A stretch of DNA of 64,000 bases from Robiginitalea sp. SC105 (GTDB lineage Bacteria > Bacteroidota > Bacteroidia > Flavobacteriales > Flavobacteriaceae): assembly GCF_014243345.1 (NCBI RefSeq), contig NZ_JACLZF010000001.1:682001-746000 (forward strand), in the 5' to 3' direction. A program made the position numbers and the translations under genes. The notes below the pieces were generated by a model. The model saw only the letters and a list, made by a program, of their open reading frames with translations. It did not search any database and was not told the DNA's origin. Below, piece after piece: positions 1-9,075 of this stretch; position 1 is the stretch's first letter; every line of letters begins with the position of its first letter.

Positions 1-2229
1 GACCGGGGAGGCCGGCAGCCCCCCGGAAAGGGAGGCCCAGGTTTTCCCGTAGTCTTCGCTCACATAGATATAGGGGGTGAAGTCGTCCCAGCGGTAGCCG
101 TTCAGGGTCACGTAGACCCGCTCCTTTTTATGGGCGGAGGCCGTCACCCGGCTTACCCAGAGCTCCTTCGGAAAGCTGTCCGAAATCCGGGTCCAGGAAC
201 CGCCTGCATTCCGGCTCACGTGCACCAGGCCGTCGTCGCTGCCCGTGTAGAGCAGGCCGAATTCAAAGGGGGATTCGGAAATGGTGGTCAGGGTGCCGTA
301 GGCCACGTTGCCCTTCTTCCCGCCCCGGGTCAGGTCTTCCGAGATGGCCGTCCAGTCGTCTCCCCGGTTCATGGACCGGTGGAGTTTGTTGCCCCCCAGG
401 TACAGGATGTCCTGGTTGTGGGGGGACAGCAAAATGGGGGTCTGCCAGTTGAAGCGGTAGGGGGATTCCCCCAGGGAATGCTTCGGCTGGATATAGGTGC
501 GGCTGTCCTTGTCCAGGTCCAGGCGATAGTAATTCCCGAACTGGAACCCGGTGTAGACGATGGCGGAATTGCGGCTGTCCACTTCTACCTGCATCCCGTC
601 CCCGCCCAGGATCTCCTTCCAGGGGTATTGCCCCTCCTGGTGCCATCCGTCGGATTCGCCGGCGTTGTAGGGCCCCTTCCAGACCCCGTTGTCCTGCAGG
701 CCGCCATAGACGTTATAGGGCTCTTCATGGTCCACCTCGATGGCGTAGAATTGCCCCACGGCAGGTGAGTTGTTCTTGATCCAGTGGGCGCCGTAATCAT
801 AGGTGATGTTGACGCCCCCGTCGTTGCCGTTGATCAGGTGGCCTTCCAGAGCCGGGTCGATCCAGAGGGCGTGGTGGTCCGCGTGGACGTTGTCCCCACC
901 GATGGCCTCAAAGGTTTTCCCCCCGTCCGCGGACCGGATGATCGGCACCCCGGCCAGGTAGATCTGTTCCTTGTCGTAGGGCGCCACGCGGACCTGCCCG
1001 AAATAATAGCCGTAGCTGTAAAAAAGGTCGTCGATGTAGCCCTCGTGCGTCTTCTTCCAGGTTTTGCCCCCGTCATCCGAGCCATACACCTGTGCCCCGA
1101 TCACCGGGGTATCGAAGAGGAGGGAGTTTGCATCTTCCAGGTAGGCCGCCAGGTCGGCGGGCTGCACGGTGCCCACCCGCACCATCTGCTTTACGTTTTC
1201 GGCCCGGTACTTTTCCTGGAAGCCATTCGTCTTCAGGAACTCGTCCAGTTTGCCGTTGTCCAGGGCGAGGAAATCGCCGGCTGACATGTTTTCGAAATCC
1301 TCCTTGGTAAGCCCCTGCTCCTCGTCATCTTCCAGGTCCTCCTTCGGGCGCCGGTCCTGGTTGTCCAGGACGGCGTAAATGGTATTGTGGTCAAAGGCGG
1401 CCAGGCCGATGCGGCCGGCCCCGGGACCCGTTGGGAAGCCCGACCCCGCGCGGGTCATCAGGTTCCAGTTGTCGCCCCCGTCGATGCTTTTGTAGATGCC
1501 GGTCCCTGCGCCGCTCCCGTCAAAGTTCCACGCCTTCCGGTCCCGCTGCCAGGAGGCGGCGTAGAGTACTTCGGGCTTGCCCGGGGATGCCACCAGGTCG
1601 ATTATCCCGGTTTTGGCATCGATAAACAGGGTGCGTTCCCAGGTAGTCCCGCCGTCCGTGGTCTTGTAGATGCCCCGCTGGTCGTTGTCGGAATACAGGT
1701 GGCCCGCCACGGCAACCACCACCTCGTCCGGGTTCTCCGGGTGGATCGCGATACGGCCGATATGGTGGGAATCCGGCAGGCCGGCAAACGTCCAGGTTTT
1801 CCCTTTATCAGTGGATTTGTACATGCCGATCCCCGCATAGGAGGAACGGGAGGCGTTGTTTTCGCCCGTGCCCACCCAAATGGTACCGGAGGGCCAGTGG
1901 ACGGCAACGGCCCCGAGGTTCTGGGTAGGGGTATTGTCCATGACGGGGGTGAAACTCGTCCCGTTGTTGGCGGTGTGCCAGAGGCCGCCAGAGGCATAAG
2001 CCACATAGAATTCCACGGGGTTCTCCGGGTTAACTGCCAGGTCCACCACCCGCCCGCTCATCACGGTGGGGCCGATATTCTCCAGGCGGAGGTTTTTGAG
2101 GCGGGAGTCCTGGGCCATACGGGCCTGCTGCTCCAGGGCCTGTTGTACTTTGGACGCCTCGGTGGCAGGGGTTTGGGCGAATGCCGGAAGGGCCGCCAAA
2201 AGGGCGACAAGGGTGCGGAAAAATTTCAT
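1..2229 (-). CDS. Sortilin/VPS10-type BNR-repeat secreted protein, C-terminus cut by window edge
   Basis: The reading frame starts at 2229 with a Sec signal peptide (MKFFRTLVALLAALPAFAQ) and stays open to the left edge, so the C-terminus is missing. About 740 residues are visible. They contain at least ten Asp-box/BNR repeats of the S/T-x-D-x-G-x-T-W type, for example STDKGKTWTF, TTDGGTTWER and SEDYGKTWAS, which predicts a sortilin-like beta-propeller. Proteins of this kind are usually annotated as glycosyl hydrolase or VPS10 domain protein, but no catalytic residues can be identified and the substrate is unknown. It is a paralogue of the proteins at 3954-7085 and 28413-31538. A TAGTTTTG box at 2281-2288 on the minus strand is a likely promoter. 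Confidence 0.9.
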   Translation of the reverse strand, partial: MKFFRTLVALLAALPAFAQTPATEASKVQQALEQQARMAQDSRLKNLRLENIGPTVMSGRVVDLAVNPENPVEFYVAYASGGLWHTANNGTSFTPVMDNTPTQNLGAVAVHWPSGTIWVGTGENNASRSSYAGIGMYKSTDKGKTWTFAGLPDSHHIGRIAIHPENPDEVVVAVAGHLYSDNDQRGIYKTTDGGTTWERTLFIDAKTGIIDLVASPGKPEVLYAASWQRDRKAWNFDGSGAGTGIYKSIDGGDNWNLMTRAGSGFPTGPGAGRIGLAAFDHNTIYAVLDNQDRRPKEDLEDDEEQGLTKEDFENMSAGDFLALDNGKLDEFLKTNGFQEKYRAENVKQMVRVGTVQPADLAAYLEDANSLLFDTPVIGAQVYGSDDGGKTWKKTHEGYIDDLFYSYGYYFGQVRVAPYDKEQIYLAGVPIIRSADGGKTFEAIGGDNVHADHHALWIDPALEGHLINGNDGGVNITYDYGAHWIKNNSPAVGQFYAIEVDHEEPYNVYGGLQDNGVWKGPYNAGESDGWHQEGQYPWKEILGGDGMQVEVDSRNSAIVYTGFQFGNYYRLDLDKDSRTYIQPKHSLGESPYRFNWQTPILLSPHNQDILYLGGNKLHRSMNRGDDWTAISEDLTRGGKKGNVAYGTLTTISESPFEFGLLYTGSDDGLVHVSRNAGGSWTRISDSFPKELWVSRVTASAHKKERVYVTLNGYRWDDFTPYIYVSEDYGKTWASLSGGLPASPV

Positions 2230-2280
2230 TTGACGGGTTGGTTTTGTAACGGTTCGTGTAGGCAATGTGTAGATTTTACA

Positions 2281-2288
2281 CAAAACTA
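2281..2288 (-). promoter_or_regulatory. Flavobacterial -7 box for the VPS10-type gene at 1-2229
   Basis: The minus strand reads TAGTTTTG, a perfect match to the flavobacterial TAnnTTTG -7 element, 51 nt before the start codon. No convincing TTG -33 element is seen. A TGTGTA/TACACA inverted repeat with a 5-nt spacer (2266-2282) lies at the predicted transcription start and could be an operator. Confidence 0.5.
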
Positions 2289-2339
2289 TTGCACAGGTGC
2301 CTAAAAAATTGTTAATTTATTCTCCTTTTCGGACGAATC

Positions 2340-2479
2340 TACCAAAAAAGAATGAGTAATGACTGGTTAGCAGTCGTCGGTTCGGGTAGCGGACGGAAAG
2401 CAACCGGTTAAAATCCTGCTTCTAATAGCAACTAACCAACCAACCACACCGATGGGGGCTTCAACAGCCCCCTTTTTTT
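2340..2479 (+). ncRNA. Candidate small RNA ending in an intrinsic terminator
   Basis: A strong terminator for plus-strand transcription (2454-2479) lies between two divergently transcribed genes, so it cannot end either of them. Upstream are nested complementary segments: GACTG/CAGTC (2361-2375), CGTC/GACG (2375-2395), and GGTTA/TAACC (2406-2437) enclosing TGCT/AGCA (2417-2430). This suggests a structured RNA of about 100-200 nt. The 5' end is not defined. A TAGATTTT sequence near 2270 is a possible promoter box. I recognise no known RNA family. Confidence 0.4.
2454..2479 (+). terminator. Intrinsic terminator between divergent genes
   Basis: GGGGGCT and AGCCCCC form a 7-bp stem with a short loop, followed directly by seven T on the plus strand. 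The minus-strand side has no T-run after the hairpin, so it acts on plus-strand transcription. No annotated protein gene ends here. Confidence 0.8.
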
Positions 2480-2511
2480 ATGCCCGCCCGACCATTTCTT
2501 TTCTGTGCCCT

Positions 2512-2542
2512 TTGTCCCCCGCAGGCCGATTTCCTACCTTTG
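2512..2542 (+). promoter_or_regulatory. Promoter of the aminopeptidase P gene
   Basis: TTG at 2512-2514 and TACCTTTG at 2535-2542 are separated by 20 nt. This matches the flavobacterial consensus TTG-N17-23-TAnnTTTG. The start codon of the aminopeptidase follows 55 nt downstream. Confidence 0.65.
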
Positions 2543-2597
2543 GAAAAACCCGGGAGCAGCGCCCGGGCAGACGTAAAAAAACACAAGCCAGGATCCT

Positions 2598-3890
2598 ATG
2601 AAATACCACCCGATCGAATCCCGCCTCTTTACCAAAAACCGCCAGAAATTCATGGCGCAGATGCGCCCGAAGAGCCTCGCGGTCTTCAACTCCAACGATG
2701 TATACCCCATTGGGGCGGACAGCACCATGCCCTTCCGCCAGGCCCCGGACATCTTCTACCTCTCCGGGGTGGACCAGGAGGAATCCATCCTGTTGTTATT
2801 CCCGGATGCCATCGACCCGAAACACCGGGAGGTCCTTTTCCTGCGCGAAACCAACGACCACATAGCGGTCTGGGAAGGGGAGAAGCTCAGTAAGGATAGG
2901 GCCTTTGCCACCTCCGGCATCAACACGGTCTACTGGCTGCAGGAATTCGACAAGGTGTTCTTTGACCTGATGACCGAGGCGGAGACCATCTATTTCAACA
3001 CGAACGAACACTACCGCCAGGCCGTGGTGACCGAGACCCGGGAGGACCGTTTTATCAAGGCCACCAAGGCGAAATTCCCGGCCCATAAATTGGCCAAGAG
3101 CAACCCCATCCTGCAGGAGATCCGGGGGGTCAAGGAACCCGAGGAGATCGACCTGATGAAAACCGCCTGCGGTATTACCGAAAAGGGCTTCCGCCGGGTG
3201 CTGGGCTTTGTCCGGCCAGGCGTCTGGGAATACGAGATCGAGGCGGAATACCTGCACGAGTTTATCCGGAACCGCTCCAAAGGCTTTGCCTATACCCCCA
3301 TCATCGCCTCGGGCAACAGCGCCAATGTGCTGCACTACGTGGAGAACAACCAGCAGTGCAAAGCGGGGGAGCTCATCCTCATGGACGTGGGGGCAGAATA
3401 CGCCAACTACTCCAGCGACATGACGCGGACCATCCCCGTCAGCGGCCGGTTTACCGACCGGCAGAAGCAGGTATACAACGCGGTACTCAAGGTTAAAAAT
3501 GAGGCCACCAAACTACTGGTTCCCGGAACGCTATGGGCGGAATACCACAAGGAGGTGGGCAAGATCATGACCTCCGAGCTCCTGGGCCTGGGCCTGCTGG
3601 ACAAGGCCGACGTGCAGAATGAAAACCCGGACTGGCCTGCCTACAAAAAGTATTTCATGCACGGCACCAGCCACCATATTGGCCTGGACACCCACGACTA
3701 CGGGGCCCTGAAAACCCCGATGAAGCCGGACATGGTCTTCACCGTGGAACCGGGCATCTACATCCCCAAAGAGGGCTTCGGCATCCGCCTGGAAGACGAC
3801 GTGGTCATCCGGGAAAAGGGCGCACCAGTCAACCTGATGGCGGATATCCCAATCGAGGCGGAGGAAATCGAATCCCTGATGAATTCGTGA
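2598..3890 (+). CDS. pepP: Xaa-Pro aminopeptidase (aminopeptidase P, M24B)
   Basis: This 430-residue cytosolic metallopeptidase removes N-terminal residues that precede proline. The creatinase-like N-terminal domain covers about residues 1-175 and the pita-bread M24 domain follows. All five dinuclear metal ligands of the family are present: D263 (MDVGAEY), D274 (SSDMTRT), H359 (HGTSHHIGLD), E384 (VEPGIY) and E399 (IRLEDDV). Length is normal for bacterial PepP (430-440 residues). It is a single-gene unit with its own promoter and a bidirectional terminator after the stop. Confidence 0.95.
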   Translation: MKYHPIESRLFTKNRQKFMAQMRPKSLAVFNSNDVYPIGADSTMPFRQAPDIFYLSGVDQEESILLLFPDAIDPKHREVLFLRETNDHIAVWEGEKLSKDRAFATSGINTVYWLQEFDKVFFDLMTEAETIYFNTNEHYRQAVVTETREDRFIKATKAKFPAHKLAKSNPILQEIRGVKEPEEIDLMKTACGITEKGFRRVLGFVRPGVWEYEIEAEYLHEFIRNRSKGFAYTPIIASGNSANVLHYVENNQQCKAGELILMDVGAEYANYSSDMTRTIPVSGRFTDRQKQVYNAVLKVKNEATKLLVPGTLWAEYHKEVGKIMTSELLGLGLLDKADVQNENPDWPAYKKYFMHGTSHHIGLDTHDYGALKTPMKPDMVFTVEPGIYIPKEGFGIRLEDDVVIREKGAPVNLMADIPIEAEEIESLMNS

Positions 3891-3902
3891 ATTGGAATTA
3901 AA

Positions 3903-3930
3903 AAAACCCCGGCAGCGATGCCGGGGTTTT
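3903..3930. terminator. Bidirectional intrinsic terminator
   Basis: AAAACCCCGGCA and TGCCGGGGTTTT form a 12-bp stem around a 4-nt loop, with A-rich and T-rich flanks. It sits between the convergent aminopeptidase P gene and the BNR-repeat gene ending at 3954 and can serve both. Confidence 0.9.
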
Positions 3931-3953
3931 CCGTGTGTAACTCAAAATACAAA

Positions 3954-6900
3954 CTAGTCTTCAATAAAAAGATAGTTTAGGTTCAGGTCGTTGAAGGCCT
4001 TGTTGAAGGCGGTGATTTCCTCGTCGACCATTTTATCAAAGGCGTTGAGCTGGGTTTCGATCTCCCCGCTGAGTTCCTGCTGTACGGCAATATCCTGCTC
4101 GGTGGGCGGGAAATCGTCCAGGCTCACCAGGCTGTTCAGGTGGGCCAGCTTGTTAGTCAGCCGGATCGGGAAGTTCAGGGGGTCCTGGTTGCTGCGGTTC
4201 TGCGTCTGATAGAGCGCTTTCTCGATTTCCCCGAAGCCCTCCTTCATCTTTTTGGCTTTTTCAACCAGCTCCCTGGTCGCCTCGTTGTCCTTGTATTGCT
4301 TCACAAAGGCATCCAGCTGGTCGTTGATCTTGCGGATCTTCTTGATGGACTGGTGCGCCCGGTCCACCGTTTCGTTGATGGCCGTGATAAAGTCGTGTTG
4401 CTTTTGCATGTCTGCAACGCTCACCTCCGCCCGCGGGTCCGGCACAATCCGGAATTGCTGGGTCTGGGTTTCCCCGTTTGCGGTCAGGTGCACCTGGTAG
4501 CTCCCCGGCACGGCCTTGGCCCCGCTGAGGTTTGCCCACCAGAGGATCATACCGGGCAGCCGCTCGGCCCCTTTGCCTTCGGTATCCCAGACGTGCGTAT
4601 TGCCGCCCTTTTTCACCTTCAGTTTTTTGTCGTTCTCCGTGGCGTAGGTACTGAAATTGGCCAGCGTATCCCCGGCCATACTGGTATAGGTGACGGCCAC
4701 GCTGTCCTTTTCACTGAAATCCGACAGGTAGAAGTGGGTAACTACCCCGTTCGGGTGGTTCTGCCCTTCCGTCAGGGAAGGGGTACTGCGGGCACCCCCC
4801 TTGGTGCGGTAGGCATCCTTGGGTTTGTAGAGGATGCTGTTTGCAGAGCGCTTGGCATCGTCCAGCTGGTGGAGGACCGTCAGGTCGTCGATGATGTACA
4901 GGCTCCGTCCCTGGGTGGCCACAATCAGGTTGTTGTCCTTCAGGGCCAGGTCGGTGACGGGGACCACCGGCAGGTTCAGCTGGAAGGGCTTCCAGGAAGC
5001 CCCGTCGTCGAAGGAGATGTACATCCCGGTTTCGGTGCCGGCGTAGAGCAGCCCCTTACGGCCCGGGTCTTCCCGCACCACACGGGTAAAGTGTTCCGCA
5101 TCGATGCCGCTGGTGATCTCCGTCCAGGTCTTGCCGTAGTCGGTGGTCTTGTACAGGTAGGGCTTAAAGTCCCCCAGCTTGTAGCGGGTGGCCGCCACAT
5201 AGCAGGTACCCTCGTCAAAATAGGAGGGTTCGATGCTGTTCACCATGCTCCACTCCGGCATGTTGGACGGGGTGACGTTTTCCCAGTTCTGCCCCCCGTC
5301 CCGGGAGACGTGGATCAGGCCGTCGTCGCTGCCCACCCAGAGCAACCCTTCGGTGAGCGGGCTCTCGTTGGCGGCGAAGATGGTGCAGTAGTATTCCACC
5401 CCGGTGTTGTCCTGGGTGATGGGTCCGCCGCTGGATACCAGCTTGTCCGGGTCGTTACGGGTCAGGTCCGGACTCAGCAGCTCCCAGCTCTGCCCCTCGT
5501 CCGTGCTCATGTGCACGTGGTTGGAAAAGGTATAGAGCTTGTCCGGGTCATGGCGGGAAAAGATGATGGGGAAGTTCCACTGGAATCGGTACTTCATCCC
5601 TTCGGCCCCGTACCCCATCGGGTTGTCGGGCCAGACGTTGATGGCCCGCACCGTATTGGCGTCGTGGTTGACGCGGGTCAGGAAACCGCCGTAGCTGCCC
5701 CCGTAGACAATGTCGTCGTTTTCGGGGTCCACTGCGATGTGGGCAGACTCGCCCCCGGCCGTGGCCTCCCAGTCTTCCTCCCCGATGCCGTATCCGTCCG
5801 AACGGTGGCGGATCCGGATGGTGGAATTGTCCTGCTGGGCCGCATAGATGCGGTAGGGGAAGGCGTTGTCCGTGGTCACCCGGTAGAACTGGGCCGTGGG
5901 CTGGTTGTAATAGGTGCTCCAGGTAATGCCCCCGTCATAGGAGATCTGGGCGCCCCCGTCATCGCCGATGATCATGCGCATCGGGTCCTCGGGCGCGATC
6001 CACAGGTCGTGGTGGTCCCCGTGGGGCGCGTTGAAGTCTTCAAAGGTCTTGCCCCCGTCGGTGGATTTGTGGTAGCTCACATTCATGACATAGACCACAT
6101 CCTCATCCTGGGAATCGGCATAGACCCGGGTATAGTACCAGGCGCGCTGGCGCAGGCTGCGGTCGTCGTTGATCAGGTTCCAGGTGGCGCCCCCATCCTC
6201 GCTGCGGTAGAGGCCGCCCTTCTCCTTGTTTTCCACCATCGCAAAAACGCGCTGGGAATTGACCGGCGAAACAGCTACCCCGATGATTCCCAGGGTGTCT
6301 TTCGGGAAGCCTTCGTTTTTGGAAATCTCCGTCCAGGTCTCCCCGGAATCCGTCGATTTCCAGAGGGCCGAACCGTCCCCCCCGCTGCTTAGGCTGTAAG
6401 GGGTTCGCTGTACCCGCCAGGTGCTGGCGTACAGGATGCGCGGGTTGGTCGGGTCAAAGGTCAGGTCCACGGCCCCGGTCAGGTCGTTGGCGTAGAGGAC
6501 CTTGCGCCAACTGGCGCCCCCGTCCGTGCTTTTGTAGACCCCCCGGTCCTGGGTGGGTTTGTAGATGTTGCCCAGCACCGCCGCAAAGACGATGTCCGGG
6601 TTTTTAGGGTGTACCCGCAGGCGCGGGATGTGCCGGCTTTTCGGCAGGCCGGCTTCCTTCCAGGTCTTCCCGGCATCCACGGATTTCCAGACGCCGTAGC
6701 CGCTGGATACATTCCCGCGGACGGTCTGCTCCCCGCCCCCTACGTAGATCACATTGGGGTCGCTTTCGGCAATTTCCACCGCCCCGATGCTCCCGCCAAA
6801 ATAGCCGTCTGAGATGTTTTCCCAGGTGCGGCCCCCGTCATCGGTGCGCCAGACCCCGCCGCCGGTGGCGCCGAAGTAAAACAGGTTGGGTTTTCCAGGG

Positions 6901-7085
6901 ACCCCGGTAACGGCCGCGGACCGGCCACCCCGGAAGGGGCCGACCAGCCGGTATTCCAGGGAGGAATACAGGGATTCGGGATAGGAAGTGGTGTTGGATT
7001 GGTTGCGGCGTTGCGCCTCGCTGTGCCAGGGTGCCAGGCACAGTAAAAGCAGGAAGAGCCCTGCCTTGAAAAGTGGGTTATTCAT
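3954..7085 (-). CDS. Sortilin/VPS10-type BNR-repeat secreted protein
   Basis: A 1043-residue secreted protein with an N-terminal signal peptide (cleavage likely after HSEAQ). About eleven Asp-box repeats (STDGGASW, SEDGGATW, SRDGGQNW, SFDDGASW and others) span residues 75-720 and predict one or two sortilin-like beta-propellers. The C-terminal 300 residues hold a beta-rich segment and then a helical, lysine-rich tail with the motif NQSNQDPLNFPI. The same layout and the same tail motif occur at 28413-31538, so the two are full-length paralogues. Related proteins are often called glycosyl hydrolases without biochemical support. Role may be binding or processing of extracellular polymers. Confidence 0.92.
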   Translation of the reverse strand: MNNPLFKAGLFLLLLCLAPWHSEAQRRNQSNTTSYPESLYSSLEYRLVGPFRGGRSAAVTGVPGKPNLFYFGATGGGVWRTDDGGRTWENISDGYFGGSIGAVEIAESDPNVIYVGGGEQTVRGNVSSGYGVWKSVDAGKTWKEAGLPKSRHIPRLRVHPKNPDIVFAAVLGNIYKPTQDRGVYKSTDGGASWRKVLYANDLTGAVDLTFDPTNPRILYASTWRVQRTPYSLSSGGDGSALWKSTDSGETWTEISKNEGFPKDTLGIIGVAVSPVNSQRVFAMVENKEKGGLYRSEDGGATWNLINDDRSLRQRAWYYTRVYADSQDEDVVYVMNVSYHKSTDGGKTFEDFNAPHGDHHDLWIAPEDPMRMIIGDDGGAQISYDGGITWSTYYNQPTAQFYRVTTDNAFPYRIYAAQQDNSTIRIRHRSDGYGIGEEDWEATAGGESAHIAVDPENDDIVYGGSYGGFLTRVNHDANTVRAINVWPDNPMGYGAEGMKYRFQWNFPIIFSRHDPDKLYTFSNHVHMSTDEGQSWELLSPDLTRNDPDKLVSSGGPITQDNTGVEYYCTIFAANESPLTEGLLWVGSDDGLIHVSRDGGQNWENVTPSNMPEWSMVNSIEPSYFDEGTCYVAATRYKLGDFKPYLYKTTDYGKTWTEITSGIDAEHFTRVVREDPGRKGLLYAGTETGMYISFDDGASWKPFQLNLPVVPVTDLALKDNNLIVATQGRSLYIIDDLTVLHQLDDAKRSANSILYKPKDAYRTKGGARSTPSLTEGQNHPNGVVTHFYLSDFSEKDSVAVTYTSMAGDTLANFSTYATENDKKLKVKKGGNTHVWDTEGKGAERLPGMILWWANLSGAKAVPGSYQVHLTANGETQTQQFRIVPDPRAEVSVADMQKQHDFITAINETVDRAHQSIKKIRKINDQLDAFVKQYKDNEATRELVEKAKKMKEGFGEIEKALYQTQNRSNQDPLNFPIRLTNKLAHLNSLVSLDDFPPTEQDIAVQQELSGEIETQLNAFDKMVDEEITAFNKAFNDLNLNYLFIED

Positions 7086-7166
7086 TTTGAGTAGTATTCG
7101 AATTAGTCAGCCGCTGAAGTTACTAAATGTTTTTTTACCGAACCGCTTCCTTTGGCCGGTGCAAAT

Positions 7167-7189
7167 AAAAAAAGGGGGCGAATGCCCCC
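7167..7189 (-). terminator. Intrinsic terminator of the outer-membrane barrel gene
   Basis: On the minus strand, GGGGGC-ATTC-GCCCCC is followed by a run of seven T, 60 nt past the stop codon of the gene at 7253-7795. Confidence 0.85.
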
Positions 7190-7252
7190 GATTTGTTTTC
7201 CAGTTCCGCCCTGTTTGTAAGGCGTCCTGGCTTGTTTGTAAGGTGTCCGGAC

Positions 7253-7795
7253 CTAGAAGCGGTAACCGACACCGAGCTGAAACCCTTTGGTTTTCAGGGT
7301 TACATCCTCGAAACCTGGTTCCTCTTCGGCAATGTTGGACAAACCGAAATTGTACCGGGCATCCACAAAGAAACCAGCCGGCAATTCGTAGGCCGCGCCC
7401 AGGTTCAGGGCAAAGTTGGTAGACTTGAGCCCGTCCGTGCCGCCTTCGGCATCCACCAGGAAGCCGATTTGCGGGCCCGCCTGGATGTTGAAACCTTCCA
7501 CGAGGTAGTATTTCAGCATCAACGGGACGTTGATAAAGCTCACATCTGCGTTTTTGGCGCCTTCGATGGAATACTGGATTTCGGGTTGGAAATTGAGTTT
7601 CTCTGCCACGCCTATATCCACAAAACCGCCCACAAAAATACTGGTAGCACCATCGGGGGAAAGTCCCTCCCCGTCAAATTCGAGTTTCAGGTTGGAGAAG
7701 TTGGCCCCGGCCTTGATGCCAAAGGTCAGGTTCTTGTCCTGGGCCTGCAATTGAAAGGCCACCAGGATCAAGCTGAATACAAATAGTTTTTTCAT
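7253..7795 (-). CDS. Small outer-membrane beta-barrel protein (porin family)
   Basis: A 180-residue protein with a Sec signal (MKKLFVFSLILVAFQLQAQ) and a body of alternating amphipathic strands. It carries the GIKAGANFSNL motif near the N-terminus and ends in F (GVGYRF), typical of OmpA-like barrels of the PF13568 kind that are common in Bacteroidota. Eight strands are plausible from the length. No OmpA peptidoglycan-binding domain is present. The function is unknown, and it stands alone with its own terminator. Confidence 0.85.
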   Translation of the reverse strand: MKKLFVFSLILVAFQLQAQDKNLTFGIKAGANFSNLKLEFDGEGLSPDGATSIFVGGFVDIGVAEKLNFQPEIQYSIEGAKNADVSFINVPLMLKYYLVEGFNIQAGPQIGFLVDAEGGTDGLKSTNFALNLGAAYELPAGFFVDARYNFGLSNIAEEEPGFEDVTLKTKGFQLGVGYRF

Positions 7796-8060
7796 TGTTT
7801 ATCAGAAAATTGGATTGTTAATAACCGGGGTAAATGTAATCTTAAAAGCGATCCGTTGGTCGGAAAAATTACGGGCCTCCAGGGCATCGAAAAAGCCCCT
7901 GAGTATCGGCCTCGAACCGTTGTTTCCGTACCCAACGCCAACCCCCGGAATGCCTGTCCGGTAACCCTTTTCTTCCGGGAAACGGGCCTCAGGCCACAAC
8001 ATTGCCGGGATTTACAACAAAAATCCGGCCCGGCCCCCAGTTCTGGGTTAGTTTTAGGGT
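7796..8060. other. Intergenic region, no gene seen
   Basis: This stretch lies between two divergent genes. I find no convincing reading frame or structured element. A TAGTTTTA box near 8050-8057 could serve the pseudogene that follows. Confidence 0.5.
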
Positions 8061-8955
8061 ATGAGACGAAACCGGATTTTATTCCTCGTCGCAGCCCTGT
8101 CCGTTTTCTGGGGGGAATCCCTCCTGGCTCAGGGAAGCCCTCCGGTACCCGCCACTGATTCCTATAACGTGGGGTACGATCTCCCCCTGGATATAGCTGC
8201 CGTAAATGGCGTTCTGGCCAACGACACGGACCCGGACCCCGGCACGGTACTGACGGTAAGGACCAACCCGGTAGCCAGCCCGGCCAATGGGACCCTGTCC
8301 CTGAACACGGACGGAAGTTTTACCTAATACGCCCAACGCAGGCTATGTGGGCCCGGATGCCTCCAGGGTGCACAACAATGCAGTTCAGACGGGATGCGGG
8401 ATCCGCATCGGGAGCGGTGCCGGAGGGGGCGTCGGTATCGATGTGCAGGTGCCGGATACCGGCAACATCTTTGGGTTTTCCAGTTTCGCCGCATCCTTCG
8501 AATACCGGGACCAGGAAAGTACCGCCGATATCATCACCGCCGGGAATTTCCGCATCTACCATATCTCAGCGGATGTGCTCGGGATCCAGGTAGTTGTGAT
8601 CGACGGCATTACCGGTACCCCCACTACCCATACCCAGGCCCTTGGCAATTTCCTAACCGGCAGCAACCTCTATGAGGTGGAGTATGACGAACTGACCGGG
8701 GACGTCATCTATACGGCCAACGGGACTACGACCACCTATACCGTGGCCCCGCCGAATTCCCCCCTGGACACGTCGGCGGCGGATGACATTACCTATGGCC
8801 GCTTTATGGACAATAACGGGTCCTCCCTCCCCTCCCTGTGTTATATCGCCATCCGGGATACCAGCAAACGCTGTGCGACCGGGCTGGTCAACCTCGAGGT
8901 TTTCGCATCTATCATCACCAACCGCAAGATCACCTACCGCGTAAACCCGGATTGA
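8061..8955 (+). pseudogene. Frameshifted secreted Ig/VCBS-type protein
   Basis: The first frame (8061-8327) starts with a signal peptide (FWGESLLAQG) and an Ig/cadherin-like repeat typical of VCBS or Big proteins (ATDSY..., VLANDTDPD, GTLSLNTDGSFT). It then hits TAA at 8325. Removing one A at 8326/8327 turns TAAT into TAT and restores the expected family sequence YTPNAGYVGPDAS in the frame that continues to 8955. That second part (about 200 residues, beta-rich, unrecognised) has no start of its own that fits. The Ig repeat is also shorter than usual after GPDAS, so an internal deletion may be present as well. This could be a true pseudogene, a sequencing error or programmed frameshifting. Confidence 0.75.
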
Positions 8956-9055
8956 TCCGGACAGGCCCTTTTTATCTCCACATCCTTTTACCGGGATACC
9001 CGTTTATCTCCACACCCTTTTGATTGCCGGCATGTAGTGGCCGGCCGGGAATTCG

Positions 9056-9063
9056 TACCTTAG
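9056..9063 (+). promoter_or_regulatory. TAnnTTTG-like box before the membrane protein gene
   Basis: TACCTTAG ends 12 nt before the ATG at 9076. It is one of a set of similar boxes at a near-constant distance from start codons in this window. Confidence 0.4.
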
Positions 9064-9075
9064 GGTTTCCGCATC

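Noticed and set aside
3954-7085. Very long open frames on the strand opposite the large genes (also opposite 18949-20283, 28413-31538 and 35409-38639)
   Set aside because: They mirror real genes with clear domains, have Arg/Gly/Pro/His-rich composition from GC-rich antisense reading, and show no signal peptides or motifs.
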